Of a DNA stretch of 64,000 bases, positions 27,711 to 39,083 are shown in pieces. Source of the DNA: Linyphia triangularis (Eukaryota; Arthropoda; Arachnida; Araneae; Linyphiidae); the NCBI GenBank assembly GCA_963978545.1, contig OZ021725.1:4537093-4601092 (forward strand). The letters run 5' to 3'. A program made the translations under genes and the position numbers. The notes beneath the pieces were generated by a model. It did not search any database. It saw only the letters and a list, made by a program, of their open reading frames with translations, and was not told the origin of the DNA. The stretch's first letter is position 1; every line of letters starts with the position of its first letter.

Positions 27711-29198
27711 GCCGAAATAACGAGGGAGCAATATTATTATTTTTTCGTTTGTCGATAAAATTTATTTTTGGTATGTTCTTTGCTTTCCTTCAGTTGAAAA
27801 CGTTTTATTTTTTTTTCTTTAGTACTCTCAATTATTGACTGTGAAAAGAAACAGTTAAAAATAATTTATTCGTCAGAGGATCTCAAAATTACATATCAAG
27901 AACAAGTTTCAACTGAGTATGCGGACAAATTAAATTATCCCTCTCAAGGGCAAGAAAAGTTAATAAATATTTAAACTTTTTTCTTGCTCCTTATAATTTG
28001 TTTTGAAGTGACAGAACTAAAAACACCGTCCTAAAAGGAAAAAAGTGTTTTTACAAAATATTCAGCAAGAAAGAAACAAACCATTTGCAATGCTAAGTCA
28101 ACCCGTTTTTTATTTACTTCTACTTTATTTTTTTATCCATGGAACAAAGTTTCAAGGTTCATAAATAAAAATGAAAATCTATTTCTGTTTTTTGTTTGGC
28201 AACGGCAAACCTTCCCGTGAGATTTCAATCAGTTTACCCCCTTCGAATTTTTTGAATGACGTCTCAAAGCTGCGAGGAATCTCAACGTTTTGCTCTTTTT
28301 AGTTATCTTTTATCTTTTGAATACGGCGTCGTTTGTTTTGGCGACACATTCTATTTTTCATTCATACTTGTTTGTTTGTGTTTGTTGTTGTTTTTACTGA
28401 TACATACTTTCTACGTAAGAAAATGTGTTTTAAAGTAGGGAAGACCTGATCTAGAAGTAAAATGGTTTAGTTGTAAGAAACCAAATAACTTTTGCTATAA
28501 TCAAAATATAGCACCAGAATGCATATTATCAGAATTACGTATAATGTTGAACAAGTATACAAAACGACATGATCGAATATTGAACGCAGCGTAAAATTTT
28601 TTTTTAACTATGTTGTTTTCTGACGAGGTAGGTAGTTTTTGATTTTCCAGAAATTTTTTATTTAGTTGTAGATGACAACAATTAATCGCATAAACAAAAT
28701 ACCATTTTAAAATACTGTTTGCAAATATAGAATGCGACGCGTAACAACAAATTTGAGTTAAAGAAACTTGTGATATAAAGTTTTCAAAATGAAGATAGAG
28801 TTTGAGCGTTTTTCACCAGAGATAACTTAAATTTGAGTCTATCTTTTTACAAAATAACTTAATTTAATGCAGATAATGAAATACAAAGAACCCACTAGAA
28901 TCTCATATATTCATATAATAATTAGCTTTTGACTACATTATGAATCTTGGCATTTTTTATTAAAAAAAAGACTAATTTTACAAACTTTCAAAACAAAATT
29001 TTATGAAAAACATATATTTAAATTATAATTACAATTGTAGCAAGCTCCTTGAAACTATTCATTATGTTACATTTGCAATTAAAATTAAAATTGTAAATAT
29101 GTTACTAATTAAGTTATGACTGGTGAAAATTAAATCCTAATTATGTAATTGAAATTTAATTAACTACTTAAATACTTTCAAATGAAAAATTTAATCTG
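27711..29198. other. Single-copy sequence with a balanced-composition block
   Basis: Mostly AT-rich. About 28190-28440 is less AT-rich and complex (GGCAACGGCAAACCTTCCCG, GACGTCTCAAAGCTGCGAGG) and contains a 60-codon frame without family signal. It is a candidate non-coding regulatory block. Confidence 0.35.
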
Positions 29199-29750
29199 AG
29201 GAGGCCTAATTAACCCCCTTGCCGTCATCTAATCGAGCTGAAACTTGACAGATTCGATGTCGATGATAATCCATTCTATCAGATGTTGAGGGCTGAGACT
29301 GGCCCTAAAAAGGTCACTTTTGCGAAATACTAATAAACCAACTTGCCGTCATCCAATCACGCTGAAATTGTATTTAATCGATCATTGAAGAAACTTCTCA
29401 ATGTTGCCAAAACTGTTTAAACAAATAAATAATAAAATTGTTTTAATAAATAAGTAATAAATTGTCTTAATAAACGAATAATAAAATCATTTTGATGGGA
29501 ATAAACAAATTATATTTGTTTGTGAATGCATAAATTCTGATTCATTTTTAATGATTAAATTTTGAAAAGTAGTTTACCGCATATTTTGCTGATAGAGCTG
29601 CTTTTCATATTTAAAATTAAATGAAAACACCAAGCATACGCAGCTAACAGAAACGGTGCTATATTAATAAATATAAAAATTGGCAATGCATATAAAGGAT
29701 TTATATTATAAAATTGTTTTTATGGGTTATATTAAAATTATATTCGACTT
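29199..29750 (+). mobile_element. R1 dispersed element, nearly full-length
   Basis: It starts at GGCCTAATTAACCCCCTTGC, so the first 60 bases of R1 (the TG-rich start) are missing. It continues through CCGTCATCCAATCACGCTG, GATCATTGAAGAAAC and ATAAAGGATTTATATTA. It is uninterrupted, so it serves as the reference for the copy split by an LTR at 3276. Its centre has irregular AATAAATA units, not an expanded microsatellite. Confidence 0.8.
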
Positions 29751-30052
29751 TTACATTTTTAAATCTTGTTCTCGAATCATGTAGAATTTGAACTTGGAAG
29801 ACACTTGCCAGTCATTAAAATGAAATGAAAACATAATTGAAGGACATAAATAAAATGTTTGATATTTTAGGATAATTTATTTTGGCTATTTACGTACAAA
29901 GGCCAATATATAACTTACAAAAGGTTGCTCAGAAAAATTATAATTCTGTTCCATAAGACATCAATGAATTTAAATTTAACTTGTCTTTTAAATATGTTTC
30001 ATTTGAAGCAAAAATGTATTTTCAGCTGTAATTCTACTGGCTGGTCGTATAA
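29751..30052. other. Unassigned AT-rich sequence
   Basis: No supported feature. The 66-codon frame at 29925-30125 runs into the next element. Confidence 0.3.
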
Positions 30053-30754
30053 TAACTTTACCGATATATGGACCTCTAGCTTCCGTTCCGTTCAACAACT
30101 GATCGATGTGATATTTCACGTATAGTTTATTCAGAGCTATGAGTTCTGGATTCTGTGAATGGCAACAAAATGGTTAGAGAAACAAGAAATTTTCACATGG
30201 CAGGACCTACTTTTCCAGTCGCAAAATGCTCAGCAGATGCGAAAACAATAAAGAGCGTTGGAACGGTACGTGTATCACGAAAAACGGAAACTTTATGCCC
30301 GCAGAAAACACAGCTCTGAATACTTCCAACAGGAACATGATCGAGGTACCTGACGGACGTACCGTTCGTCAGGTGTTCAGCGTAGAAAGTAGATAAAATT
30401 GCCTCTGATGGCGCCCATGTGAACTCTGTCATGTTCAAATTTCCACCACGGGTCGTTGCTGTTGGCTGTTCGGGAAGCTGTTTCTTTGTACATAGCGTGT
30501 CCGCTTTTTGTGATACACGTACCATTCCAACGCTGTTTAGGGTTTTCGCATGCCCTGAGCATTTTGCGACAGGAAAAAGTAGGTGTTGCCATTTGAAAAT
30601 TTCGAGTTTCTGTAACTGTAACCGTTACCGTGAGCGCCATTTTGTTGCTATTCACATAATATCGAGCTCATACCTCGGAGTAACTATACCTGAAATCTCA
30701 TCTCGATCGCTTGAACGGAACGGAAGCTAGAGGTCCAGATATCGGCTAAAGTTA
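30053..30754. mobile_element. Long-inverted-repeat element FB2
   Basis: The left end TAACTTTACCGATATATGGA, then CCTCTAGCTTCCGTTCCGTTC, is matched inverted by the right end (GAACGGAACGGAAGCTAGAGG, TATCGGCTAAAGTTA). Inner blocks also pair: CTTTTCCAGTCGCAAAATGC with GCATTTTGCGACAGGAAAAAG; GCGTTGGAACGGTACGTGTAT with the inverse near 30520; and TGACGGACGTACC facing CGTTCGTCAG at the centre. It is notably GC-richer than its surroundings. The 92-110 codon frames here on both strands are by-products of the inverted arms. Confidence 0.85.
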
Positions 30755-31800
30755 GTTTTTGACCACCATGTGTTTATTCTTTACAATTTTTTTTTCATTA
30801 GATTTATGAAATTGAAGCGAAAATAACTCATATGTATTCAAACTAAGAACACTCCAAAATTATAAATATTTTAAAAAAATAATAACGTTATTTATAGCTA
30901 ACCATTTTTCAAATTTCTCTCTCTCTCTTTCCGAATAATAATAAAATCTAATCCCAAAATAACATACTTAGCGTTCGTAATTGGAAACCAGAACTGATAA
31001 CCCAGCAAACGAATAAAAATTCGGGAGCATTCATTATCCCGAAATAACGACAGCCATTCACAGGGCTTTGCATACCCTGGCCAATCCTTCAGCTAATTTA
31101 GATCCTCAAAAGAGATAATTTGACAAAATTGGCTCCTCTTTTTTCATCTCGCATTTCATCCTCTCTTTTTTTAAACAATTCGTTTCATTACGAAAAAAAA
31201 AAAAAAAAAGGGAAATATCAGAATAAAGCAATCTAGTCGCCATTTTGTCAAAAATGTCTGAGCAATTGATAAGGGAAGAATATGATGAGAATCTTTAATT
31301 ATTCCTTCATCCATTCGCAGTGCTGTTCTGGAATTGGCGCCTTTTTATTATACGATTTGAGATAAGGATTCAATTTCCCTCACTCTGACCGCGTTTGCGT
31401 ATCAATTTTATAATGGAATCCCGGTTTGGTGCCTTTGGTAATTGTTGTGCCTCCGCAATGTTTGTTGCAAGAAGAAGGCTTCTTCTGATTGTGATGGACC
31501 AATTAAGGTTTTCTGGTGGAATTCAACCGCAGTGTCAGATTAGGGGAGGCTCAGATAAGAATGATATTGCTGATTGCTGGAAATTCTCCGTAAAACAAAA
31601 ACAAAAAAAAAGTTCCCGACAGTTTTGAAAATAAATATTTATTGTTCATCGTAGAATTAATTTCATATGCAGCTTTATATGTTTTGTAATTCGATTACAA
31701 AGCTTACAAATAAGTCTGAGTTAATATCTAATTAAGTTCTGTACAAATTTTTAAAAAAATTGTTGGAACTATAATTAGGTAAATAAGAATATTAAAAAAT
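30755..31800. other. Balanced-composition single-copy block
   Basis: From about 30960 to 31620 the sequence is complex and not AT-biased, with no terminal repeats or similarity elsewhere in the window. A 77-codon plus frame (31395-31628) has no domain. The interval is a candidate cis-regulatory or conserved non-coding region. A poly(A) run is at 31193-31209. Confidence 0.4.
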
Positions 31801-31809
31801 GTCAATGTA

Positions 31810-32012
31810 CACTGTTAAAAATTTTGTTCCACCTTGCACCAAAAATTGGTTCCCATTTAGCTGCCACCAACATTTGGTGCTTAGTTTCACGATTTAATGG
31901 TGCAACCTCGGACCGTAAGCACCACTAAATCGCGAAACTAAGAACCAAATGTTGGTGGCAGCTAAATGGGAACCAAATTTTGGTGCAAGGTGGACAAATT
32001 TTTTTAACAGTG
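31810..32012. mobile_element. TA-flanked palindromic MITE M2
   Basis: It begins CACTGTTAAAAATTTTG and ends AAATTTTTTTAACAGTG, with TA on each side (31808-31809 and 32013-32014). The arms run about 90 bp, including CCACCTTGCACCAAAAATT, GGTTCCCATTTAGCTGCCAC and CCAACATTTGGT, all matched inverted near the right end. The 203-bp length, TA sites and lack of coding sequence fit a mariner-type MITE. Confidence 0.92.
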
Positions 32013-32014
32013 TA

Positions 32015-32116
32015 AATGCGATCAACCAAAATAAGGGATGTGAAAGATATCTAGCAACATATTTCATTACATTTAACATTCAAGCCATTTTGGAACGGCT
32101 TTATAGAAGAAAGACC

Positions 32117-32152
<36 letters not shown>

Positions 32153-32697
32153 CGCATTGAGCAAAAAATTTCCTGTTTATGGCCTTTTCGAAACATTTAG
32201 AATTGAATAAAAAATTTAAAAAAATAAAAATGCGAGAATCGTCCATCGTTCAAATTAAGGGCATTTGATTCGGACACACTGTATTTAAAACACCTCATAG
32301 GTATATGAACGAACTCTCCTGGTCAAGTTTGAAAGTACTATTTACTTTGGAATTTTTATTTCAATGGATTCCTACTAAACTTATCGGCATCTTAAAATTA
32401 ATGCATGGCACATGTCTGCACCATTTGTAGTTTACGTTTGCATAGTTGCAAATTGATGAATTCCTTTCTCGATTCTTGGTTCGCATATGTATTGATAGCA
32501 ATTTGACATAAAAACTGTATTTGAGAACTTTCATTTGAAGTATTGCACATGTTCAGAGCCTTAGTAGATTGTTATGGAATTGCTAACCCTCAACAAAGAG
32601 AAAAATGACTTTTTATAAGCTTGTAAAAGCTAAAAGAAGAGACACGAAGCATAAAGTGATATTTTAAATTTTTAACAATAGTAAATTCGTTGATGTT
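32015..32697. other. Unassigned sequence
   Basis: AT-rich, with a T run of about 31 (32120-32149) and no supported gene. Confidence 0.35.
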
Positions 32698-32701
32698 TTA
32701 A

Positions 32702-33275
32702 GATGAATTGCTACCCTCTATACCGGTAATGTTAATTTGGCATATTTCGTGTACTTTTTTCTCAGAAAGTTTTTGACGTAGAAGCCTAATTTTTTTTTCT
32801 ATACAATTAACAGATACTTTTTACTATACTGAAGTTATCTTTTAAATTGTGATTCATCTTCTTCTTTTTTTACATGAATTTTCATGAAAGTCACTCAAAT
32901 TTGTTAAAAAACACAAGATTTGTTGGTCGAAAAAAGCCAAAACCAAAAATATTTTTCAAATAACAACAAAATCTAACTTCAATATATAAAGATACATAAA
33001 AGGAATGTGTGGTAAAAATTTCAGGAAGATAGTTTGTGCCGTTTCTCAGTAAAAGGTACATGAATAATGAAAAATATAGTTTTGAGAAAAACGCATTTTC
33101 AAGAAAACTTTACCTTACACTAATAGTTACCAATTTTTTCTTCAAACAATCATTAAAAATACTTGTAGTTGAGGTATTATTACAAATGAGGTATCCTTTC
33201 AAGGTGGAGAATTTAAGTTTCTATAAACAATAATAGACTCATAATCGATTATAATTTTTTGGGTATCAACTCCCC
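32702..33275. mobile_element. TTAA-flanked element, family C
   Basis: TTAA lies on both sides (32698-32701 and 33276-33279). The left end GATGAATTGCTACCC and the right end GGGTATCAACTCCCC agree as an inverted pair at about 11 of 15 positions. The interior is AT-rich and contains TTTGAGAAAAACGCATTTTC near 33079, similar to GAGAAAAACA motifs inside families A and E. No coding frame (a 65-codon stretch at 33036 shows no family signal). Confidence 0.62.
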
Positions 33276-33279
33276 TTAA

Positions 33280-34238
33280 CGATTGCTATTTCAATAAAAT
33301 GCAATGTTATAATCCAAATTCAAAAATATATCCACAACTCTGTTTAGAAATCTGCTTAGAGATGTAAGAGCGTTTATAAAAATGTTTAAAACCAGAATAG
33401 AGAATAGTTTAGAGACAGACTAAAAAGCATTGCAATAATTTGGTCACAAGTTCATTCAAAGAACTAGAAATCCGGACGAAGAAAATGCTTTTTATTTAGA
33501 TGTATTTATTACAGTACTCATTAACATTTCTCGCAATCTGATTTGATTTTAATTGGGGAAGCGTTCTCATTATGGAAACTAAATGTGTTTCATTTCGAGT
33601 GTCATATGATAATAATAGTTCAGTGAGATATTGTCTTATTCCAAAAACTCATTAACCATGTGCATTTCTTTTATTTTTATGATGGCTCACCAAGTTGTCT
33701 AAAAAAAGAAATCAAAGAATACATACGAATACACAGTTAACTTTGAATATATTTAAAAGTTGTGCCTCATTATGAAAGATTAAAAATGTCTTTTTTTTTC
33801 TTCCTTTTTTTTTAAAATAGGAACATGTTTGCTTGAAAAGAGGCTATATGCTTTTTTGTTATAAGGAAAGTCTATTACGTCTATGTTTGTATTTAATTTA
33901 CTAAAAATAATTATTTTCTAAAAATTAAAGCAAAGTAAAAATGAACTTGAAATTTTCTTTTGTGTTAGTTTATATATAAAATTTTTACTCGAAGGACATT
34001 TACATACTTTTCTTTCAAGGAACATATTTATTGCAATTAATTTTCTCTCCCAAAATCAACTTTAAAGGTTAATCGCAATATATTTTTTTATAAACGCTTT
34101 GTTGCATATAAACTGTATCGGTATTCGCATTCTTTTCCAAGCCAAAGAGCTAAAAACTTCAAATTCTAAAATTTAACTCAACAATGAAGCCCGCGACCTG
34201 ATATTACCTAATTGTCGTAAAATATACATATAACTATA
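33280..34238. other. AT-rich sequence, nothing recognised
   Basis: No supported feature. Confidence 0.35.
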
Positions 34239-35372
34239 AGGTTAGTAGCTGAATACCCGTGCTGCGCTACGAAATTTTACCAAGTGCCTTTTAGTAATCA
34301 AAAGACATTCATGTATTGTACACTTCAGACGTTTGCTTCCATTTCGATTTCGACAATTTGTGTTATCAAAATAGGAACTTTCCTTTGTTGAAATTTTTAT
34401 CGAACATTTATAATTGAGAATGTATTAGAAATGAGACATTTGAATATCCCTCGTTTAGAACGTTTAACCCCCTTTGGTTCTTATTAATAATTTTAACTCA
34501 TAACTAATTTTTTCTATATTTTCCCTTCTTAACATTTGCACCAAATATCAGAATTGTGACAACTTTGGAAATGGCACATTCGGATATCCCTTGTTTGGAG
34601 TGTTTAACCCCTTTTCCATCCTTTAAAGAGGGTTAATCATGATTGGAATAGCTTACTTTTTCTATGTTTGTCTTTGTTGTCATTTCCACCAATTTCCAAT
34701 GTTGTGACCCATGTGGGAAATGGGGCATTCGAATATTCCTCATTTGGAACACTTTACCCCTTTTCCACCCTTTAAAATAGGTAAATGGAGATCGGAATAG
34801 CTTACTTTTTCTATATTTGTCTTTGTTGACATTTGTACCAGTTTTCAGAATTGTGACCAAATGGGGAGTGGGACATTCGAATATTCCTCGTTTGGAACAT
34901 TTAACCCCTTTTTCGACCCTTTAAAATGGGTTAATCGTGATCGGAATAGCTTAATTTTTCTATGTTTGCCTTTGTCGACATTTGTATCAATTTTCACAGT
35001 TGAGACCAAATGAGAAGTGGGACATTCGATTGTCCCTCGTTTGGAATGTTTAACCCCTTTTCGACCCCTTAAAGTGGGTTAATCGAGATCGGAATAGCTT
35101 ACTTTTTCTATGTTTACTATTGTTAATATATGAACCAGTTTTCAGAGTTGTGACCAAATGGGAAGTGGGATATTCGAATGTCCCTCGTTTGGAATGTTTA
35201 ACCCCTTTTCGACCCCTTAAAGTTAATTAATCGAGATCGGAATAGCTTGCTTTTTCTATTTTTACCATTGTTGATATTTGTGCCAATTTTCGAAGTTGTG
35301 ACTATGTGGGAAGTGGGAGAATTAGTGATGAGTGAGTCAGTGAGGGCTTTGCCTTATATATAGAGAGATTAT
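34239..35372. repeat. 149-bp tandem array inside a dispersed element
   Basis: The GGAATAGCTTACTTTTTCTA motif recurs at about 34645, 34794, 34943, 35091 and 35239, a spacing of 148-149 bp. Each unit also has GACATTCGAATRTCCCTCG and GTTTAACCCCTTTTC. About six units lie between 34430 and 35330. The block opens with GTAGCTGAATACCCGTGCTG and closes with GAGTGAGTCAGTGAGGGCTT plus TATATATAGAGAGATT. These ends remind me of widespread invertebrate retroelement-type repeats. That resemblance is from memory and unproven. Confidence 0.8.
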
Positions 35373-35374
35373 TT

Positions 35375-35605
35375 ATAGTATTAGTTACTATTCCGAAAAG
35401 GTGTTCTTTTAGTGACAGTTGCCGAATTTGATAGAATGCAGTGTCATTGACATCGAATCTATCTGCCTAGTTTCATCCAGATTGGATGACGGCAAAGGAG
35501 TTAATTAGGAATCCACAGATTTGCCCGCCATCGACATACCCATCCAACTCCCCCCCACACACACACACACTCACAAAATCGAAGTTAATATAAAGGATTT
35601 AAAAA
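35375..35605 (-). mobile_element. R1 fragment, reverse
   Basis: It contains the AGATTGGATGACGGCAAAGG block and ends in AAATCGAAGTTAATATAAAG GATTT, matching the start of R1 on the minus strand. A C-rich run and an (AC)n stretch (about 35550-35572) mark the variable TG-rich part. The other half of R1 is absent. Confidence 0.75.
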
Positions 35606-36389
35606 ATACGAGAAACGTGATAAGAGTTTGCATTTGGTATTCATACAAATGCACCAGTTTAATTCCGTTCAAAACCTATTTATACTTTAAATTTCACTTC
35701 TTTTAGAAAAAATAACTATCTAATGTTGGCCTTGAGTGCAGCATTATCAGATGATTGTAACAAAAAGTTTGTTCTCTGGTTAGAAGTAACGTTACAAATT
35801 CATCGAATTTTTTGAATATGATAAAAAAAAATCATATATTTCTAATTTTTCAGTGTAAATATTCTTTAATTTATTGATCTTCTGAGAAGGGCCAAAAGAA
35901 AGGGCCCCAAATTGTTGACCCCTCGGCTATTCTGTACATAAATATCACTGCTGATAGGAATAGTAAACATTTTCAAGGGAGAAACATCTTTCCTGAAACC
36001 TTGAAAGAAAAATGTCTAGCATTTTTTTTTTTTTCTGTAATGCGATTAAACCCTTAAAAATCTAACGTGGCTGTTGATGTTGTAGTTTAGACTGACTGTT
36101 CCATTTTGTTTCGTGCCACGATCCTAAAATTAAAAAAAATATTTTTACAATCGTTGGGAATCGAACTTGTTTCCTCTTATATAATATGAACCTTTTTTAT
36201 GTGACATGATTCCAATGTGAATTTTTAAAGAAACATTAAGATCAAGTTTTTTTCTAAAATTGAAAGCTTCCTATAACGAGATATGTTTTCAACTGCGGTA
36301 TCTCAGTCCTGCGGGACTTATTGAACAGCTAATAGAAGATCCGTTATTATGGAGAAAATAATTTGTCATCTAACCCTTTATATTTAATG
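35606..36389. other. Unassigned sequence
   Basis: AT-rich; no supported feature. Confidence 0.35.
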
Positions 36390-36391
36390 TA

Positions 36392-36853
36392 CAGTAGAAC
36401 CTCGATTAACCGTCTCTCCTTTATCCGGAACTCTCTGTTAACCGGCAATCATTTAGACGACATCAAAAATCTCCCAAATGAGTAATAAATCATTTGTTCT
36501 TTTTTAAACAGTAATCTTTTCCCTTGCTCTAAAGTTACATAAGTAAAGGTGAGGCTTTTGAATGTTTTTCTAAACAGATGACATGGTTAGAGCAACCTTC
36601 GGAGGCAGATCAAACTGAACTATTGCCTTCAAAAAGACTCCGGGATAGAGCAGCGAAACAAAGATTATCAAGATTATTGCAACAAAAACTCATTTACAAC
36701 AATTGTGTCATAAAAAAAACATTCAAAGTCCTGTATTCAATAAACGAAAATCATTTACTTTTTATTGTTTTTTACAACTCTCTTTTTTCCGAAATTTTCG
36801 CTTAACCGACCTACCTTTGGTCCGAATTAGGTCAGTTAATCGAGATTCTACTG
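36392..36853 (+). mobile_element. pogo/Tigger-type element, internally deleted
   Basis: The left end CAGTAGAACCTCGATTAACC and the right end GTTAATCGAGATTCTACTG are inverted repeats, with TA on both sides (36390-36391 and 36854-36855). CAGTAGAACCTCGATTA is the style of terminus known for pogo/Tigger elements of the Tc1/mariner superfamily. At 462 bp it is far too short for a complete element; it keeps only the tail of the transposase frame (next entry). Confidence 0.88.
36566..36715 (+). pseudogene. pogo/Tigger transposase C-terminal remnant
   Basis: Inside the pogo-type element, a frame beginning after a splice-acceptor-like TTTTTCTAAACAG encodes TWLEQPSEADQTELLPSKRL followed by RDRAAKQRLS. 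The Trp-Leu-Glu-Gln and Glu-Leu-Leu..Lys-Arg-Leu-Arg-Asp-Arg-Ala-Ala pattern resembles the extreme C-terminal tail of pogo/Tigger transposases, as I recall it. The DNA-binding and DDE catalytic parts are missing, so no activity is expected. The frame's later residues (Ile/Phe/Tyr-rich) are probably 3' non-coding. Confidence 0.55.
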
Positions 36854-36855
36854 TA

Positions 36856-37469
36856 TTTTATTTATTTTTCTTCAAGTTACCACAATATTTAGTTATATCA
36901 AACAAATACATGTAAAGTTGTTAGAAAAAATTGAAAAATAATTTGGTTTTTAAAATTTACTTTTAAAGATAGATATGCCTTGCGTTTAATTTTCTACAAT
37001 ATTCAATGTTTCTAAAAGGATTTATTTCTACTTACTGGCTTTAAAAAATATCGGTCACTTGAATACCGCGTTATCGGAAGGATTTCTCTTATAGTGCACT
37101 TTCTTTTAAAGTGGAATTCCCTGTCTCAAATCAAAAATCCGTATCGACTTATCTCAAATATCTGAGAATCAGATCTACCGCCCACCAATACATATTCCAA
37201 GAAAACCTTTTAGCCGATTTCTTATACCTCTGAAGATTCCTTTTCCCTTCATCTTACTACGTTTCTTTAAACAGGACTTAGCATACACATTTTCAGTTTT
37301 AGCAAAAATCAAACCAGTCTTTTTCGGAACCCAACCAATCGCAAGTCGATGCTCACATGTTGGAAAGTAACAGGTTCTTATAAATTTAGCCAGATGTTAT
37401 TTTGTACATGTATACAGTGTTCAGTTGCTTTATAATAATATGTTTGAAATTTTTATGTAACGATTTTTA
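36856..37469. other. Unassigned sequence
   Basis: No supported feature between the pogo element and the tRNA-like array. Confidence 0.35.
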
Positions 37470-37570
37470 AATTCCTACACAAATATTATTTCTTCCTTCT
37501 TTTAGACACTTGACGTTTATATATTTTACTTTTTATGCATTTTGTCTCAATCAGGTGAAAAATTAAATTA

Positions 37571-37643
37571 CGCCCGAACAAGGACTCGAATTCTGCACCG
37601 TTGTGTTAAAAGTCTAATGCTGTACCGATTGATATATATATAT
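37571..37643 (-). pseudogene. tRNA-Lys(UUU)-like pseudogene 1
   Basis: On the minus strand the sequence reads through GACTTTTAACA (anticodon loop CTTTTAA, anticodon UUU) and ends ATTCGAGTCCTTGTTCGGGC. The B-box region and 3' acceptor half match tRNA-Lys. The 5' third (ATATCAATCGGTACAG) is degraded, losing the D-stem GCTC and the acceptor pairing, so it cannot fold as a normal tRNA. Confidence 0.7.
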
Positions 37644-37801
37644 GCTCAACAATACACCAATTTGAAAGGAAAAAAATGACAATTATTACATTCTAACACA
37701 AAAATTATTTCTGCCTCCCTATTTCAGATACTTGGCGTATCCATTAAGAAATGTTTAGCATTGTTAAGCATGCAGGTTCAATCAGTTGAAAAATGAAATA
37801 A

Positions 37802-37874
37802 CGCCCGAACAAGGATTCGCACCCTGAACCGTTATGTGAAAAGTCTAACGCTCTACCGACTGAGCTATTTGACT
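37802..37874 (-). pseudogene. tRNA-Lys-like pseudogene 2
   Basis: On the minus strand TAGCTCAGTCGGTAGAGCG is a perfect tRNA-Lys D arm and A box. The anticodon region is GACTTTTCACA, the T loop is TGCGAAT instead of TTCGAAT, and the 3' end is CTTGTTCGGGCG. The 5' acceptor strand no longer pairs with the 3' strand (only about three of seven positions). The hAT-like element inserted a few bases beyond this 5' end. Confidence 0.75.
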
Positions 37875-37879
37875 ACCAT

Positions 37880-38265
37880 CAGTTCTAGAAGTGTGGGTAG
37901 ACGCAGGATGACGCGTCCCCCTACTTTTAAAGAAAATACCCATGCGTCCCCCTACTTTTAAAACAATTGAAATCCATCCCCCCACTTTTAAAAGCACTCA
38001 ATCCACCTAAAAACTACTAATGAAAATTGACATTAACATTTAAATGTAGTGACACTGAGAAAAATTTATTTATTTTTACATTTGAAAACTTTAGAACTAT
38101 TTATGGTGTATATATCATATTGTATTGTATATAAAATTGTATTCTACTACTTTGTATGAAGATATAAGTATTTTTACTAACGAATGCAGTGACATTTGAT
38201 CAACTTTTAAGTTTGGAGGAACTTTCTTTTAAGTTACATTTTTATTCTTGTTTCATAAAAAGACA

Positions 38266-38300
<35 letters not shown>

Positions 38301-38640
38301 GAATTCTCTATTAATTTAATTTCATGAAAGTATGCACATTTATAAGTATTATTTAAACCTAAATAAACAGTTATGTATATAACATTGCACTATTACTTAA
38401 CTTTATTTCTTCCAAGTAAAACAACTAAGTCGCCGAATATTCATTAAAATAACAATGAATTTTGAACCCTCATTTAATGTTAATGTTAGGAAGTATAAAT
38501 TATTTTTTTACTAGTAAATATTTTTATTATAAGTTACGAAATTATAAAATTTATCGTTGGGTGAGGGGAGGGGAAGGTACTTGTCACCAAATTTTGGGCA
38601 TCCCCCCCCCCCCACTTTTTTGTCACCACTTCTACCACTG
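37880..38640. mobile_element. hAT-like non-autonomous element with 8-bp duplication
   Basis: It starts CAGTTCTAGAAGTG and ends CACTTCTACCACTG; inverted, the two ends agree at 12 of 14 bases. ACTACCAT is present on both sides (37872-37879 and 38641-38648). An 8-bp duplication with a CAGTG-type terminus is the signature of hAT transposons. The 761 bp contain poly(T) at 38271-38298, C-rich runs near 37910-37985 and 38600-38612, and no transposase frame. It would depend on a transposase supplied elsewhere. Confidence 0.92.
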
Positions 38641-38792
38641 ACTACCATTAAAGACTAATTTGGAAAAATATTATGCAAAATAATTAAATTCCAACACAAA
38701 AAATATTTCTAGCCTACTTATTTCAAATACTTGGCATAACCAAGAAATATTTTGTTAAGAGTGTAGGTTCAATCATTTGAAAAATGAAATTA

Positions 38793-38867
38793 CGCCTGAA
38801 CAAGGACTCTCACCATGAACCGTTCAGTTAAAAGTCTAACGCTCTACCAACTGAGCTATCCGAGTTT
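38793..38867 (-). pseudogene. tRNA-Lys(UUU)-like pseudogene 3
   Basis: On the minus strand GGATAGCTCAGTTGGTAGAG is an excellent A-box/D-arm match and GACTTTTAACTG gives anticodon UUU. The B-box region is GGTGAGAGTCC instead of GGTTCGAGTCC. The anticodon stem has two mismatches and the acceptor stem pairs at about five of seven positions including wobble pairs. It is the closest to a functional copy, but the damaged B box argues against transcription. Confidence 0.75.
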
Positions 38868-39009
38868 CATTCGAAAAAATAGTATGCAAAATTAATAAAT
38901 TCTCGCAAAAAATTATTTCTGCTCCTTAATTCAGATACCTTGCGTATACGCCAAGAAATATGTTGTGCGTGTATAACGTGTTTGCTCGATAAGTTCGAAA
39001 ATAAAATAA

Positions 39010-39083
39010 CACCTTAACAGGGACTCGAACCCTTGACCGTTAAGTTTGAAAGCCTAACACTCCACCGACTGAGCTAACCGGTC
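39010..39083 (-). pseudogene. tRNA-Lys-like pseudogene 4
   Basis: On the minus strand TTAGCTCAGTCGGTGGAGTG and GGGTTCGAGTCCCTG keep good A- and B-box regions. The anticodon region has drifted to GGCTTTCAAAC, and the acceptor stem pairs poorly (ACCGG against AAGGT at mismatched positions). Classed as a pseudogene of the same tandem family. Confidence 0.7.

Noticed and set aside
30193..30730. Overlapping 92-110 codon frames on both strands
   Set aside because: They lie in the inverted arms of FB2; similarity between the strands is due to the palindrome.
38793..38867. Functional tRNA-Lys gene
   Set aside because: The D arm and anticodon are good, but the B box is damaged, the anticodon stem has two mismatches and the acceptor stem is incomplete.
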